From contig NZ_JAMKCQ010000001.1 in NCBI RefSeq assembly GCF_024169515.1, forward strand, positions 744,001 through 808,000: a DNA stretch of 64,000 nucleotides, in the 5' to 3' direction. Every line of letters begins with the position of its first letter. Within the stretch, counting starts at the first letter, position 1. Shown here in pieces: positions 9,011 through 19,847 of this stretch. A program made the position numbers and the translations under genes. The notes under the pieces were generated by a model. It was not told the origin of the DNA and searched no databases. It was given only the letters and a program-made list of their open reading frames with translations. This DNA comes from Erwinia aphidicola. GTDB taxonomy: Bacteria > Pseudomonadota > Gammaproteobacteria > Enterobacterales > Enterobacteriaceae.

Positions 9011-10153
9011 TTACTGACTGACCAGTAATGACCCCTGAGAAGAACTGTTCTGTGCCGATGAGAATAGCGGCTGGCCCGCGCCCGGTGCGGCTTTTAAAAC
9101 CCACACGCGGCCGTAGTGATTAAACCATCCGGCCATATGACCGGCGTCCGGGCCGATGCCCTGGTAAATATCAAAATGCTGGCCCTTGATTGCGCCGCCG
9201 ACGTCCAGCGACACCATCATGCGCATCTCATATTTTCCGGTAAATTTACCGTTGTTGTCCAGTAAAGGAACTTCTGCCAGCAGCGCCGTTCCCGGTGGGA
9301 TCAGCGAACGGTCAGAAGCTACCGAGGCTTTTGCCACCAGCGGCACCGCACTTGCCCCACGTACTGGCGCAAACGTTTCGGGCTTGAAGAACACAAAGGA
9401 TGGGTTCTGCTCCAGCAGTTCGCGCACCTCTTCCGGGCTGTGCGTTTCACCCCAGTGGCGAATCGCCTGCATCGACATATCTTCACGCTTCACTTCACCG
9501 CGGTCGATCAGCACTTTGCCGATGCTGCGATAGGCATGGCCGTTTTTCCCGCCGTAGCCGAAGAAGGTCAGCGGGCGCCCGTCGCCGTAGTCAACGTAGC
9601 CGCTGCCCTGCACATCCATGATAAAGTTATCCATCAGTGAGTTGCTGTAACCCACGATATAGCGTTCACCCAGCGCACCGCTGTAGATATCTGCACGGCT
9701 TGGCAGGCGGCCACGTTTTGGCGGCATGCGGTAAAGCGGATACTGGAACTCACCCTGGCGGGTATATCGTGCTTCAATCACCGGCGTGTAGTACCCGGTA
9801 AACTGCACGTTGCCATAGTTGTCGGTGCCTTCCATCTGATAAGCATCCAGTCCGAACTGGCGCAGCTGGCGCGTATCGCCCCCGGCCATCAGCCAGCTCT
9901 CAATCGCGCTGTAGGTGCCCGACTGGCGCGAATACATGCCCGATGAATATGAACGGATCTGCCCCACCTGGTCGGCAAAGTCTCTGCCATTAACCGGGCG
10001 GCCTTTAGCGTTAGGCTGGTTGACCAGCCCGAGCGGCTGATCCAGTTTCCCGTCTTTATACTGTTGCCCACGATCGGTGGGTTTTGACGAACAGCCCGCC
10101 AGCAGTGCCAGCAGCGTGCCGGTCACCAGATATTTCGCCCAACGTCCTTTCAT
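9011..10153 (-). CDS. mltA: Membrane-bound lytic murein transglycosylase A
   Basis: MltA is an outer-membrane lipoprotein that cleaves the MurNAc-GlcNAc bond of peptidoglycan forming 1,6-anhydro-muramyl products. The 380-residue protein has a signal peptide with lipobox LLAGCS (Cys21), the MltA beta-barrel domain (YTPVIEAR, VQGSGYVDYGDGR) and the C-terminal 3D domain (SLDVGGAIKG and HFDIYQGIGPDAG) carrying the catalytic aspartate. It is about 15 residues longer than the E. coli protein, mainly through a Ser/Gln-rich C-terminal tail. Upstream region 10154-10314 contains no other gene that I can identify. Confidence 0.96.
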   Translation of the reverse strand: MKGRWAKYLVTGTLLALLAGCSSKPTDRGQQYKDGKLDQPLGLVNQPNAKGRPVNGRDFADQVGQIRSYSSGMYSRQSGTYSAIESWLMAGGDTRQLRQFGLDAYQMEGTDNYGNVQFTGYYTPVIEARYTRQGEFQYPLYRMPPKRGRLPSRADIYSGALGERYIVGYSNSLMDNFIMDVQGSGYVDYGDGRPLTFFGYGGKNGHAYRSIGKVLIDRGEVKREDMSMQAIRHWGETHSPEEVRELLEQNPSFVFFKPETFAPVRGASAVPLVAKASVASDRSLIPPGTALLAEVPLLDNNGKFTGKYEMRMMVSLDVGGAIKGQHFDIYQGIGPDAGHMAGWFNHYGRVWVLKAAPGAGQPLFSSAQNSSSQGSLLVSQ

Positions 10154-10314
10154 GCCTTGTTTACCTTTATACGGGAACCCTGGGCGAAGATAGCAAAGGC
10201 GTGGTCAGATTTAAACGTGCCGCCGGAAAAAGTACGCATTTGTGCAACAATTCAGCAGCTGGGTTAAAAAATGAGTTATAAGCACGATTTTACCCACTTA
10301 TCCGCAAAAAGGGG

Positions 10315-10342
10315 TTGCAACAAAACCCATCAGGCGTATAGT
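10315..10342 (+). promoter_or_regulatory. Promoter of the initiator tRNA operon
   Basis: TTGCAA (10315-10320) and TATAGT (10337-10342) are spaced by 16 bp just upstream of the first tRNA. A GCGC-type, G+C-rich discriminator follows the -10 box, as in stringently controlled stable-RNA promoters; stringent control itself is inference. Confidence 0.75.
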
Positions 10343-10355
10343 GCGCTTCCACGGA

Positions 10356-10432
<77 letters not shown>

Positions 10433-10500
10433 ATTCACTAGCAGCTTAGTGAAGCAGCAGTAAAAGATAGTGTCGTGATGGAAGCGACAAACCACGCGGA

Positions 10501-10577
<77 letters not shown>

Positions 10578-10620
10578 ATTTTGTCTCGTGGTGAGAAGTA
10601 GAGTTAAAGCGTCAATCGGA

Positions 10621-10697
<77 letters not shown>

Positions 10698-10703
10698 ATT
10701 AAG

Positions 10704-10724
10704 CACCCTTAAGGGTGTTTTTTT
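10704..10724 (+). terminator. Terminator of the tRNA operon
   Basis: CACCC-TTAA-GGGTG followed by seven T, immediately after the third tRNA: a classic intrinsic terminator. Confidence 0.9.
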
Positions 10725-10781
10725 GTATCTGAAATTTGTCCCCTTACCCAATATCCCGGCAGAATCCTTTCCGCCCGCTGA

Positions 10782-12029
10782 CTATTTATGCGGTGCCAGT
10801 GACGCGCCGTTGGCAAAGTAGGCTTTTATCCCCGCCAGAATCGAATCTGCCACCTGATGCTGAAAACGCGTGGTGCGCAGCTTGCGCTCCTCTTCAACAT
10901 TGCTGATAAAAGCCGTCTCAACCAGAATTGACGGGATATCCGGCGCTTTCAATACCGCGAACCCAGCCTGATCAACGCTGCGCTTGTGCAGATGGTTAAT
11001 CTTCCCCATGCGCGAAAGCACCTCTTTACCAAACTTCAGGCTGTCGTTGATGGTCAGGCTCTGCACCATATCAAACATGGTGTGGTCGAGATAACGGTCG
11101 CCGCTCATGCTGACGCCGCCGATCAGATCCGATTCATTCTGCGTCTGAGCGAGGAAACGCGCAGCGGTGCTGGTTGCCCCTTTAGTCGACAGGGCAAAGA
11201 CCGAAGAGCCCCGCGCCGCGCGGCTGGTGAAGGCATCGGCATGAATCGACACAAACAGATCGGCGCGCTGCTTGCGTGCTTTGGCCACCCTCACCTTCAG
11301 CGGGATAAACACATCTTCATTACGCGTCATATAAGCGCGCATATTCGGCTGCTTGTCGATAAGCTGCTTCAGGCGGCGGCCGATTTTCAGCACCACATCT
11401 TTTTCCCGCGTCTTATGCTTACCAATCGCGCCGGAATCTTCCCCGCCGTGGCCAGGGTCGATCATTATCACAATTGGCCGGTCTCTCCCTGCTTTGCCCG
11501 GCAGCGCGGCCTCCGCTGGCTGGCTACGTTCCAGATCCCCCTGGTTGTAATCTTTCAGCAACGCGAGCAGCGGATCATCATCCTGCGGCCGGTCCCGCGC
11601 CGGGTAGAGATCGAGCACCAGACGGTTTTTAATCCCGGCGACCGGATCGAGGGTGAACACGCGCGGGCTGACGTTCTGTTTTAGCTCCAGCACCAGCCGC
11701 ACGGTGTTGCGATCAAACTGACCCACGCGCGCATTTTTAATGTAGGGGTCATCCTGGCGTACCAGATTGGCGACGCCGTTAAGCACGTGGTTAAGATGAA
11801 TATTTTCAATATCCACCACCACGCGGTCAGGGTTGCTCAGCGCAAACTGCTTATATTTCAGGGCGGTATTCGACTCAATGGTCAGGCGCGAATAGGTTGA
11901 GGAAGGCCAGATGCGGATGGCCACCACGTGACTGCTGGCCGCCCAGCCTACCCGGCTAACGCTGAGTAAACAGACAGCCCCGGCGCCCTGTAGAAATCGC
12001 CGCCGGTTAAGCGAAGTTGAATCGGTCAT
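10782..12029 (-). CDS. amiC: N-acetylmuramoyl-L-alanine amidase AmiC
   Basis: AmiC cleaves the amide bond between MurNAc and the stem peptide at the septum during daughter-cell separation; in E. coli it is activated by NlpD. The 415-residue protein begins with a twin-arginine signal ([10 protein letters not shown] followed by a hydrophobic stretch to about residue 30), then the AMIN septal-targeting domain (about 35-145), a linker, and the zinc amidase_3 domain with [12 protein letters not shown] (His194), SIHADAF and [10 protein letters not shown]. It is convergent with the tRNA operon and divergent from argA. Confidence 0.96.
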   Translation of the reverse strand: MTDSTSLNRRRFLQGAGAVCLLSVSRVGWAASSHVVAIRIWPSSTYSRLTIESNTALKYKQFALSNPDRVVVDIENIHLNHVLNGVANLVRQDDPYIKNARVGQFDRNTVRLVLELKQNVSPRVFTLDPVAGIKNRLVLDLYPARDRPQDDDPLLALLKDYNQGDLERSQPAEAALPGKAGRDRPIVIMIDPGHGGEDSGAIGKHKTREKDVVLKIGRRLKQLIDKQPNMRAYMTRNEDVFIPLKVRVAKARKQRADLFVSIHADAFTSRAARGSSVFALSTKGATSTAARFLAQTQNESDLIGGVSMSGDRYLDHTMFDMVQSLTINDSLKFGKEVLSRMGKINHLHKRSVDQAGFAVLKAPDIPSILVETAFISNVEEERKLRTTRFQHQVADSILAGIKAYFANGASLAPHK

Positions 12030-12210
12030 GCCACTCCAGATGCTGTAATTTGTCTAATAAAAAGCCAATAAAGAAAATTTTGCAAAAACTTTAACGAATC
12101 CACCAGGCAGTGTCACCCCGAAAAAGCGAATAAATGCAGTATATTAGACTGTGGGAAATGCGCGAGCGGGTGATAAGTAAGGATAAAAGTCACTTGCACC
12201 CAGGACGAGA

Positions 12211-12249
12211 AAAGAATAAAAATACACTTTTATCGAATAATAATGCAAA
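12211..12249 (+). promoter_or_regulatory. Tandem ARG boxes of argA
   Basis: Two 18-bp imperfect ArgR operator palindromes, 12211-12228 (GAATAAAAATACA core) and 12232-12249 (GAATAATAATGCA core), are separated by 3 bp, the canonical spacing for binding one ArgR hexamer. A possible promoter, TTGCAC at 12194-12199 with an A/T-rich -10 near 12217, would be overlapped by them. Box 2 runs into the argA ribosome binding site. ArgR repression of argA is established in E. coli. Confidence 0.75.
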
Positions 12250-12260
12250 GAGGGTTTGCC

Positions 12261-13616
12261 GTGAAGGAACGTAGTACCGAGCTGGTTCAGGGATTTCGCC
12301 ATACCGTTCCCTACATCAATGCCCACCGTGGTAAAACGTTTGTCATTATGCTGGGTGGTGAAGCCATCGAGCACGAGAACTTCTCCGGCATCATTAATGA
12401 TATCGGCCTGCTGCACAGCCTCGGCATCCGTCTGGTGGTGGTGTACGGCGCCCGCCCGCAGATCGACGCCAGCCTTGCCGAGCGCAATCTGGAACCGCTC
12501 TACCATAAACACACCCGCGTCACGGACGCTCAGTCGCTGGAGCTGGTGAAGCAGGCCGCAGGCCGTCTGCAGCTGGATATCACCGCCCGCCTGTCGATGA
12601 GCCTCAACAATACCCCTTTGCAGGGCGCGCATATTAATGTCGTCAGCGGTAACTTTATTATCGCCCAGCCGCTCGGCGTCGATGACGGCGTGGATTACTG
12701 CCACAGCGGGCGTATTCGCCGCATTGATGAAGAGGCGATCCATCGTCAGCTCGACAGCGGCGCTATCGTGCTGATGGGTCCGGTGGCGGTCTCGGTGACC
12801 GGCGAAAGTTTTAACCTGACCTCAGAAGAGGTGGCGACGCAGCTGGCGATTAAGCTCAAGGCCGAGAAGATGATCGGCTTCTGCTCCGAGCAGGGGGTGA
12901 CCAACCGCGATGGCGTGATTGTCTCCGAGCTGTTCCCCAACGAGGCGCAAAAGCGCATTGAAGAGCTGGAGAGCGATGAGGATTATCACTCCGGCACGGT
13001 ACGCTTCCTGCGCGGTGCGGTGAAGGCCTGCCGCAGCGGCGTGCGCCGCAGCCACCTGATCAGCTATCAGGAGGATGGCGCCCTGTTACAGGAGCTGTTC
13101 TCCCGCGACGGTATCGGTACCCAGATTGTCATGGAGAGCGCCGAGCAGATCCGTCGCGCCACCATTAACGATATCGGCGGCATTCTGGAGCTGATCCGCC
13201 CGCTGGAGCAGCAGGGTATTCTGGTGCGCCGCTCGCGTGAACAGCTGGAGATGGAGATCGACAAGTTCACCATCATTGAACGCGACAACCTGACCATCGG
13301 CTGTGCGGCGCTCTATCCGTTCCCGGAAGAGCAGATTGGCGAGATGGCCTGCGTGGCGGTTCACCCGGATTATCGCAGCTCTTCACGCGGCGAAGCGCTG
13401 CTGGAGCGCGTAGCGCTGCAGGCACGGCAGATGGGGCTGAAGAAGCTGTTCGTATTGACCACCCGCAGCATTCACTGGTTCCAGGAGCGCGGTTTTATGC
13501 CGGTGGACGTCGAGCTGCTGCCGGAGAGCAAAAAAGAGATGTATAACTATCAGCGCCGTTCAAAAGTGCTGATGGTCGACCTGCGCGAAGCCAGCGTGCA
13601 TACCCGGCAGAGTTAA
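12261..13616 (+). CDS. argA: N-acetylglutamate synthase ArgA
   Basis: ArgA acetylates glutamate with acetyl-CoA, the first step of arginine biosynthesis. The product has an N-terminal amino-acid-kinase-like domain ([15 protein letters not shown] to about residue 290), which in the family binds feedback arginine, and a C-terminal GNAT domain ([19 protein letters not shown]). The best start is GTG at 12261, which gives [14 protein letters not shown] like the family and has AAGAGG six to seven bases upstream; an in-frame ATG at 12243 lies within ARG box 2. At 451 residues it is about 8 longer than E. coli, through the C-terminal tail. It is convergent with recD across a long REP array. Confidence 0.96.
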   Translation: MKERSTELVQGFRHTVPYINAHRGKTFVIMLGGEAIEHENFSGIINDIGLLHSLGIRLVVVYGARPQIDASLAERNLEPLYHKHTRVTDAQSLELVKQAAGRLQLDITARLSMSLNNTPLQGAHINVVSGNFIIAQPLGVDDGVDYCHSGRIRRIDEEAIHRQLDSGAIVLMGPVAVSVTGESFNLTSEEVATQLAIKLKAEKMIGFCSEQGVTNRDGVIVSELFPNEAQKRIEELESDEDYHSGTVRFLRGAVKACRSGVRRSHLISYQEDGALLQELFSRDGIGTQIVMESAEQIRRATINDIGGILELIRPLEQQGILVRRSREQLEMEIDKFTIIERDNLTIGCAALYPFPEEQIGEMACVAVHPDYRSSSRGEALLERVALQARQMGLKKLFVLTTRSIHWFQERGFMPVDVELLPESKKEMYNYQRRSKVLMVDLREASVHTRQS

Positions 13617-13637
13617 TCCCGCACCGCGCGATTACCC

Positions 13638-14479
13638 GTAGGGGGCGACCCTCGGGCGGACCCAAATAGCGGTCCGCCCCTACAAAAAACCTGCAGCACC
13701 GAATATCCTGAAGTGAATCGTAGGGGTCGATCATTTTTTCTGGTCGACCCTCGGGCGGCCCCAAACAGCGGTCCGCCCCTACAAAAAACCTGCAGCACCG
13801 AATATCCTGAAGTGAATCGTAGGGGTCGACCCTCTTTTCCGGTCGACCCTCGGGCGGACCCAAACAGCGGTCCGCCCCTACAAAAAAACCTTCAGCAGCC
13901 GAATATCCTGAAGTAAACCGTAGGGGTCGACCATTCTTTCCGGTCGACCCTCGGGCGGACCCAAACAGCGGTCCGCCCCTAAAAAAAACCTGCAGCATCG
14001 AATATCCTGAAGTGAACTGTAGGGGTCGACCATTTTTTCCGGTCGACCCTCGGGCGGACCCAAACAGCGGTCCGCCCCTACAAAAAAACCTTCAGCAGCC
14101 GAATATCCTGAAGTAAACCGTAGGGGTCGACCATTTTTTCCGGTCGACCCTCGGGCGGACCCAAACAGCGGTCCGCCCCTAAAAAAAACCTGCAGCATCG
14201 AATATCCTGAAGTGAACTGTAGGGGTCGACCATTTTTTCCGGTCGACCCTCGGGCGGACCCAAACAGCGGTCCGCCCCTACAAAAAACCTGCAGCACCGA
14301 ATATCCTGAAGTGAACTGTAGGGGTCGACCATTTTTTCCGGTCGACCCTCGGGCGGCCCCAAACAGCGGTCCGCCCCTACAAAAAACCTGCAGCACCGAA
14401 TATCCTGAAGTGAATCGTAGGGGTCGACCATTTTTTCCGGTCGACCCTCGGGCGGACCCAAACAGCGCTCCGCCCCTAC
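13638..14479. repeat. Tandem BIME-like array of about 100-bp GTAG-headed units between argA and recD
   Basis: Units begin at 13638, 13720, 13819, 13920, 14019, 14120, 14219, 14318 and 14417, giving spacings of 82, 99, 101, 99, 101, 99, 99 and 99 bp. A full unit is GTAGGGGTCGACC, a 9-base loop, GGTCGACCC, then TC, GGGCGGACC, an 8-base loop, and GGTCCGCCCCTAC: a REP followed by an inverted REP with a different stem. A linker with ACCTGCAGCA and GAATATCCTGAAGT joins the units. The first unit lacks the first hairpin, and the last ends at its CTAC. The units at 13819/13920 and 14019/14120 form a duplicated 200-bp pair. No gene is credible inside. Confidence 0.93.
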
Positions 14480-16314
14480 GCAATCGTCAGGCGCTCTACT
14501 AATCCACTCCGGCGCCGGGTGCGCATTTTCACCGCACTGCTAAATACCGCTTTATCGGCGTACAGCGTCAGCTGCTGTTTGGCGCGGGTAATCGCGGTGT
14601 AGACCAGCTCCCGCGTTAATACCGGCATTACCTGGTTTGGCAGCACCATCAGCGTGTGCTCAAACTCCGATCCCTGGGATTTATGCACCGTCATCGCAAA
14701 GGCCGTATCGTGCGGCGGCAGGCGACTGGGCTGCACCGCTTTAATCGTGCCGTCCGGCAGCGGGAAAAACACCTTTAGCTGCTGCTCGTCATCCAGCATC
14801 GCAATACCAATATCGCCATTAAACAGCCCCAGCGCGCGGTCGTTACGGGCGATCATCACCGGCCGCCCGGCATACCATTTGCCGTACAGCGCCACATTAC
14901 GGCGGATAAGTCCGGCGGCACGCAGCACCTGCTCAATGCGCTCATTCAACCCCGCCACGCCAAATGGCCCCTCGCGCAGCGCGCACAGCAGCTGGAAGCG
15001 GCTGAAGGCCGACAGCACCTCCGCAGGTGATGCTCCGCTCTTCAGCCGCATCAGATAGTCACGATAGCCCGCCACGCACTCATTCAGCAGCTGCTGATAG
15101 TCTTCGCTGCTGCTGAGCGCGTGACGCTTGATATCGCTAAAGCCCTGGGCAAAGACCTGCTCCACCCGCTTCACCTCACCGGCATTCACCGCCAGTGCCA
15201 GCTGGCCAATCCCTGAAGACTCCGTGAAGCGGTAGCTTTTGCGCAGCAGGCAGAGAGCATCGCGCACCTGGGGCGCATCAGCATCGTCCCGCCCTGCCAC
15301 TTCACAGCCGGTAAGGCGCGACAGTTCGGCGGCACGCTGCACGCTGTAGCCAGACTCGGCACAGCGGCAGATATCGCCCAGCACAGCACCGGCTTCCACC
15401 GAGGCCAGCTGGTCACGATCGCCGAGGAATATCACCCGGGCCTGCGGCGGCAGCGCGGCGATCAGGCTGGCCAGCATCGGCAGATCGACCATCGAGGCTT
15501 CATCCACCACCAGCACGTCGAGGTGCAGCGGGTTCGCCGCGTGATAGCGCATCCGCTGGCTGCCGGGCAGCGCGCCCAGCAGCCGGTGCAGCGTGGTCGC
15601 CTCCTGCGGAAAGCTTTTCAGCACCGCAGCATCCAGCTGCAGGCTCTGCAGAGTTTTGCCCAGCGACTCCGTCAGGCGCGCCGCCGCTTTACCGGTCGGT
15701 GCCGCCAGCTCAATGCGTGGCGTACCCGGCGACAGTTCGATCAGGCTGGCTAGCAGCTTCGCCACCGTCGTGGTTTTGCCCGTGCCAGGGCCACCGGAAA
15801 TCACCGCCACCTGCCGCGTGAGCGCCACCGCCGCGGCTATCTTCTGCCAGTCATCAGGCTGCTGACCAAAGTAGCGGTCCAGCGTCAGACGAATAAGCGC
15901 CTCTTCCCGCACCTGCGGGATCGGCTGGCGCTGAATAAACTGCGCCACTTCGCCTTCGCTCTGCCACATGCGGTGCAGATAGAGACGCTGCTGGTGCAGC
16001 ACCAGCGGCGTTGCCGCGCTGCCGTCGCTGACCGCCGGCTGCGCCAGCAGCAGCGTTGACCAGTCGTCCGGTGCGCCCGCCGCCTGCCACAGCGCCTGCG
16101 CCAGCTCAGGGTGACGCCCGGCGAAAAAGGCTTCCGGCTGCAGCTGGTCCAGCGGCAGGCAGACGTGCCCCTCTCCCGCATCGCGGCTGACCAGCGCCGC
16201 CGCCAGCATCAGCGCGGGCTGCTGCTCAGTTGCCACCATCCGGGCAAACTGCACGTCGAGCGCGCGCAGCAGGCGCAGGCTCTGCGCCTGTTTCAGTAAT
16301 TCAGCCAGCGTCAT
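14476..16314 (-). CDS. recD: Exonuclease V (RecBCD) alpha subunit RecD
   Basis: RecD is the 5'-3' helicase motor of RecBCD, which processes double-strand breaks. The 612-residue product (E. coli 608) has an N-terminal RecB-interacting domain, Walker A GGPGTGKT at 174-181 (Lys180), the VVDEASMVD Walker B region, and C-terminal superfamily-1B motifs ([12 protein letters not shown] and VYTAITRAK). Its ATG overlaps the recB stop by 4 bp, indicating coupling. Its TAG stop codon (14476-14478, read on the minus strand) lies inside the GTAG head of the terminal repeat unit of the adjacent array. Confidence 0.97.
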   Translation of the reverse strand: MTLAELLKQAQSLRLLRALDVQFARMVATEQQPALMLAAALVSRDAGEGHVCLPLDQLQPEAFFAGRHPELAQALWQAAGAPDDWSTLLLAQPAVSDGSAATPLVLHQQRLYLHRMWQSEGEVAQFIQRQPIPQVREEALIRLTLDRYFGQQPDDWQKIAAAVALTRQVAVISGGPGTGKTTTVAKLLASLIELSPGTPRIELAAPTGKAAARLTESLGKTLQSLQLDAAVLKSFPQEATTLHRLLGALPGSQRMRYHAANPLHLDVLVVDEASMVDLPMLASLIAALPPQARVIFLGDRDQLASVEAGAVLGDICRCAESGYSVQRAAELSRLTGCEVAGRDDADAPQVRDALCLLRKSYRFTESSGIGQLALAVNAGEVKRVEQVFAQGFSDIKRHALSSSEDYQQLLNECVAGYRDYLMRLKSGASPAEVLSAFSRFQLLCALREGPFGVAGLNERIEQVLRAAGLIRRNVALYGKWYAGRPVMIARNDRALGLFNGDIGIAMLDDEQQLKVFFPLPDGTIKAVQPSRLPPHDTAFAMTVHKSQGSEFEHTLMVLPNQVMPVLTRELVYTAITRAKQQLTLYADKAVFSSAVKMRTRRRSGLVERLTIA

Positions 16315-19300
16315 ACGCCGCTCTCCGCTTGTTTGGCAAACAGCTGGTCGAGCGCCTCGACAAACTCCGGCGCGGGCCGCGTGCTGTAAATGCCATTGCT
16401 GGCATCGGTGCCGTCCAGGCCGCGCAGAAACAGATAGATCACCCCTCCAAAGTGCTGCTGGTAGTCATAGTCCGCCAGGCGGTGGCGCAGATAACGGTGC
16501 AGCGCGAGGGTGTAGAGCTGATACTGCAGATCATAGCGGTGCGACTGCATCGCCTGCGCCATTGCCTGCTGGGTATAGGCGCTGCTGTCTTCACCCAGCC
16601 AGTTGGATTTGTAGTCCAGCAGGTAATATTTCCCCTGCCAGCAGAACACCAGGTCGATAAAGCCTTTCAGCATGCCCTGCACCTGATAGAAATCCAGCGG
16701 CGGGCAGCCCGCCGACAGCGGGTCCTGACGTACCAGCGCGTCGAGCGCTTCTGCTTTTAGCAGGCGTTCAATCGGCAGGTAGAATTGTAACTCCACCCGG
16801 CGCGCATCGGCGGGCAGCTGGTGAAGCGAGACACCGCTGTCGTTAAGCGGCGTCTGTAAAATGCGCGTAATCCACTCGCGCACCACCGGCAGCCAGGCTT
16901 CATCCAGCCCCTGCCCGCTCAGCTGCTGCATCAGCCACGCATCGTCAACGGCTTCAGTGAACTCCAGCGTTTCAAACAGGCCGTGCAGGAAGGTGCCAGG
17001 CGCGGCACCGCGCGGAAAGGTGTGCGGCGTCAGCTGCGGCAGCCGCTCGGCGCTGGCTTCGCCGGCGGCATCCACATCGAGCCGCGGCAGCAGGTCCAGT
17101 GCCGTCGGCTGCCCGTGCTGCTGCAGGCCGGAGTAGCTGGTGACGCGCCAGTCATCGCGCAGCGTCCGCGCCATCTGCAGGCTGCTGAGGCTTTGCTCCT
17201 CCTCCCGCTGCGGCTGCCACGGCGCGTCATCAGGCTCGCCCGGCTCCAGCAGTGACGTGGCTTCGCTTTGCAGCGCGAGCAGAGCAGTGCGCAAGCCCGC
17301 GGCATCAGCCGCTTCCCCCTGCTGCACCAGATAGCCCAGCGCGCTGCGGTGCAGATCGCTGTTGCCCTCTTTTTTACGGTTGCCTTTGATCAGCGGCGCA
17401 ATGCCGACGCTGCAGTGATACACCGAACGGGTCAGCGCCACGTAAAGCAGGCGCAGATCCTCCGCCAGCCGCTCCTGCTCCGCCAGCTCCACACTCTCTT
17501 CACCCTGCTGCAGATCGAGCAGTGCTTCAAAGGTCTGACGGTCGTGATAGACGCCGTTATCCGCCTCGCGGTAGTTCGCCACAAACGGCAGCCACACCAG
17601 CGGATACTGCAGCCCTTTAGATTTATGGATGGTCACTATCTGCACCAGGTGGCGGTCGCTCTCCAGCCGCAGCTGCTGATTGGCCACCGCGCTGTCCGGC
17701 TGCTCAAGCTGTTGTGCCAGCCAGCGCACCAGCGCATGCTCGCTGTCCAGAGTGGCAGCAGCCTCCTGCAGCAGTTCACCAAGATGCAGCAGATCGGTCA
17801 GGCGACGCTCGCCGCCATCGGAGGCCAGCAGATTCTCTGCCATCTGACGCTGCACCATCAGCTCGCGCAGCATCGGCAGCACGCCACGTTTCAGCCAGCG
17901 CTGGCGATATCCGGCAAACTCATCCACCAGCGCATCCCAGGCGCGCTCGTCGCGACTCAGGGCATCCAGCGCCAGGGCATCAAGCCCAAACAAACTGCTG
18001 GCCAGCGCGCTGCGTAACACTCTCTCCTGCTCCGGTGCCAGCACCGCCTGCAGCAGCCACAGCATCTCGCGCGCTTCCGGGGTGGTAAACACGCTGTCGC
18101 GATTGGAGAGATATACCGACGGGATATTCAGGCCGTTTAACGCCTCGCGCATCACCGAAGCTTCGCTGCGGCTGCGCACCAGAATAGTGATATCCGAAGC
18201 CTGCACCGGGCGCTGCTTATCGGCTTTACCAATCAGCGCTTTACCCAGCTGGCCGGCGCTGAGCCAGCGACAGATCTGCGCTGCACACTGGCGGGCCATA
18301 AACTGTTGGTAATCACTTACCCCCACGCCTTCCCCCGGCTGCAGCCAGAACTGCAATGCGGGCTGCGGCTGGCCATCGAGCCTAAAGCTTAAGGTCTGGT
18401 TCGGCTGCGCCGCGGCGACGGTGATAAAGGGGATTTCGCTGAACAGGAACGGATTGTTCTGGCGTAAAAACAGCTGGTTAACGCCGTCCACCATTGCCGG
18501 TGAAGAGCGCCAGTTTGTTTCCAGCGTGTAGTGGGCGCTAACTTCGGCGCGCGCCTTCATATAGGTAAAAATGTCCGCACCGCGGAAGGCGTAGATCGCC
18601 TGCTTCGGGTCGCCAATCAGCAGCAGAGCGCTGTCGGGCTGGCGCACGTACAGCGTCTGGAAAATGCGGTACTGCTGCGGGTCGGTATCCTGGAACTCAT
18701 CGATCAGCGCGACCGGATAGCGCTGCCGAATAGCCGCCGCCAGTGCCGCACCGCCCGGCTGCTGCAGGGCGGCATCAAAGCGCCCCAGCAGGTCGTCGAA
18801 GCCCAGCTGCGCATGCAGGCGTTTCTCCTGTTGGGTGACAAAACGCACCTCGTGCAGCGCGCGGGCAATCACCAGGTCACGCAGCGATAGCGGCTCGGCA
18901 AGGAAGGCATCGATCTGGTCAAACAGCGCATGGCGCGGCGGTTCACCCTTTTTCGTTTTATCCAGCAGCACGCGCTGGCCGAAGCGCTCAAGATCTTTCG
19001 GCACCTCGTAATCTTCCGTTGCCTGCTGCGCCCACTGGCTGATTTTTTCCAGCCAGTTAGGTAAGTGCTTACTGTTGTAGCTACGCCGGTCAACGCCGGA
19101 GGCTTCCAGCAGCGCCAGCAGATCGCCCGCCGCCAGCCACGCCTGTTTCAGCGCGTCGATCTGCGCAATGATTTTCGCGTGGCGCTGCTCCAGCGTCTCG
19201 TCAGGATGCGGCGCTGACTTCAGCGCGGGCGCTTCGCCCCCCAGCCACGGTGACAGGGTCTTCAGCAGCTGCTCCGGGCCCGCCCACAGCTGGCGCACCA

Positions 19301-19847
19301 CTCTGGCCACCGCCAGCGGTAGCGGGTAGCAGTGGCGGCGCCAGAAGTCAGCAGTCGCCCGGCGGCGCAGCGGGGTTTCATCTTCTATCAGCTGCTGTTC
19401 GAACAGCATACCGGACTCGAACGCGTTGAGATTCAGCATGCGCTGGCAGAAGCCGTGAATGGTAAAAATCCCCGCTTCATCCATCTGTCGCTCCGCCGCC
19501 AGCAGCATGGAGGCCGCCCAGTCGCGATCGGGCAGTTCTGCCATCAGTGCGGAGAGCATCGGGTTGCGGCTCTCGCCGCGCACGCAGGCGATGCGCAACT
19601 CGTGAATATTGGCGCGAATACGCCCGCGCAGCTCGGCGGTAGCCGCTTCGGTAAAGGTCACCACCAGGATCTCTTCGACCGACAGCGGGCGGCTGAATGC
19701 CGCCTCGCCGCCCAGGCCGAGCAGCAGGCGCAGATAAAGCAGCCCGATGGTGAAGGTCTTACCGGTCCCTGCTGAGGCTTCAATCAGCCGCTCACCGTGC
19801 AGCGGCAGAGTTAACGGTTCAAGCCGCTCAGGCCTCCGTTGGCTCAT
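16311..19847 (-). CDS. recB: Exonuclease V (RecBCD) beta subunit RecB
   Basis: RecB supplies the 3'-5' helicase and the single nuclease site of RecBCD and loads RecA. The 1178-residue product has a UvrD-type helicase with Walker A ASAGTGKT (residues 24-31), AMIDEF-like [14 protein letters not shown], and [17 protein letters not shown]. The C-terminal nuclease domain includes GFIDLVF and [10 protein letters not shown]. The longer frame begins at 19901, but the ATG at 19847 forms an ATGA overlap with the ptrA stop and gives the family-like N-terminus. It lies within a recC-ptrA-recB-recD operon as in E. coli. Confidence 0.97.
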   Translation of the reverse strand: MSQRRPERLEPLTLPLHGERLIEASAGTGKTFTIGLLYLRLLLGLGGEAAFSRPLSVEEILVVTFTEAATAELRGRIRANIHELRIACVRGESRNPMLSALMAELPDRDWAASMLLAAERQMDEAGIFTIHGFCQRMLNLNAFESGMLFEQQLIEDETPLRRRATADFWRRHCYPLPLAVARVVRQLWAGPEQLLKTLSPWLGGEAPALKSAPHPDETLEQRHAKIIAQIDALKQAWLAAGDLLALLEASGVDRRSYNSKHLPNWLEKISQWAQQATEDYEVPKDLERFGQRVLLDKTKKGEPPRHALFDQIDAFLAEPLSLRDLVIARALHEVRFVTQQEKRLHAQLGFDDLLGRFDAALQQPGGAALAAAIRQRYPVALIDEFQDTDPQQYRIFQTLYVRQPDSALLLIGDPKQAIYAFRGADIFTYMKARAEVSAHYTLETNWRSSPAMVDGVNQLFLRQNNPFLFSEIPFITVAAAQPNQTLSFRLDGQPQPALQFWLQPGEGVGVSDYQQFMARQCAAQICRWLSAGQLGKALIGKADKQRPVQASDITILVRSRSEASVMREALNGLNIPSVYLSNRDSVFTTPEAREMLWLLQAVLAPEQERVLRSALASSLFGLDALALDALSRDERAWDALVDEFAGYRQRWLKRGVLPMLRELMVQRQMAENLLASDGGERRLTDLLHLGELLQEAAATLDSEHALVRWLAQQLEQPDSAVANQQLRLESDRHLVQIVTIHKSKGLQYPLVWLPFVANYREADNGVYHDRQTFEALLDLQQGEESVELAEQERLAEDLRLLYVALTRSVYHCSVGIAPLIKGNRKKEGNSDLHRSALGYLVQQGEAADAAGLRTALLALQSEATSLLEPGEPDDAPWQPQREEEQSLSSLQMARTLRDDWRVTSYSGLQQHGQPTALDLLPRLDVDAAGEASAERLPQLTPHTFPRGAAPGTFLHGLFETLEFTEAVDDAWLMQQLSGQGLDEAWLPVVREWITRILQTPLNDSGVSLHQLPADARRVELQFYLPIERLLKAEALDALVRQDPLSAGCPPLDFYQVQGMLKGFIDLVFCWQGKYYLLDYKSNWLGEDSSAYTQQAMAQAMQSHRYDLQYQLYTLALHRYLRHRLADYDYQQHFGGVIYLFLRGLDGTDASNGIYSTRPAPEFVEALDQLFAKQAESGV

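Noticed and set aside
13495..14502. Long minus- and plus-strand open frames (up to 201 codons) with Gly/Pro/Arg-rich repeated peptide in the argA-recD gap
   Set aside because: They are the translation of the 99-bp repeat, whose period is a multiple of three and so stays open. Several frames on both strands are open at once and no ribosome binding site or homology supports them.
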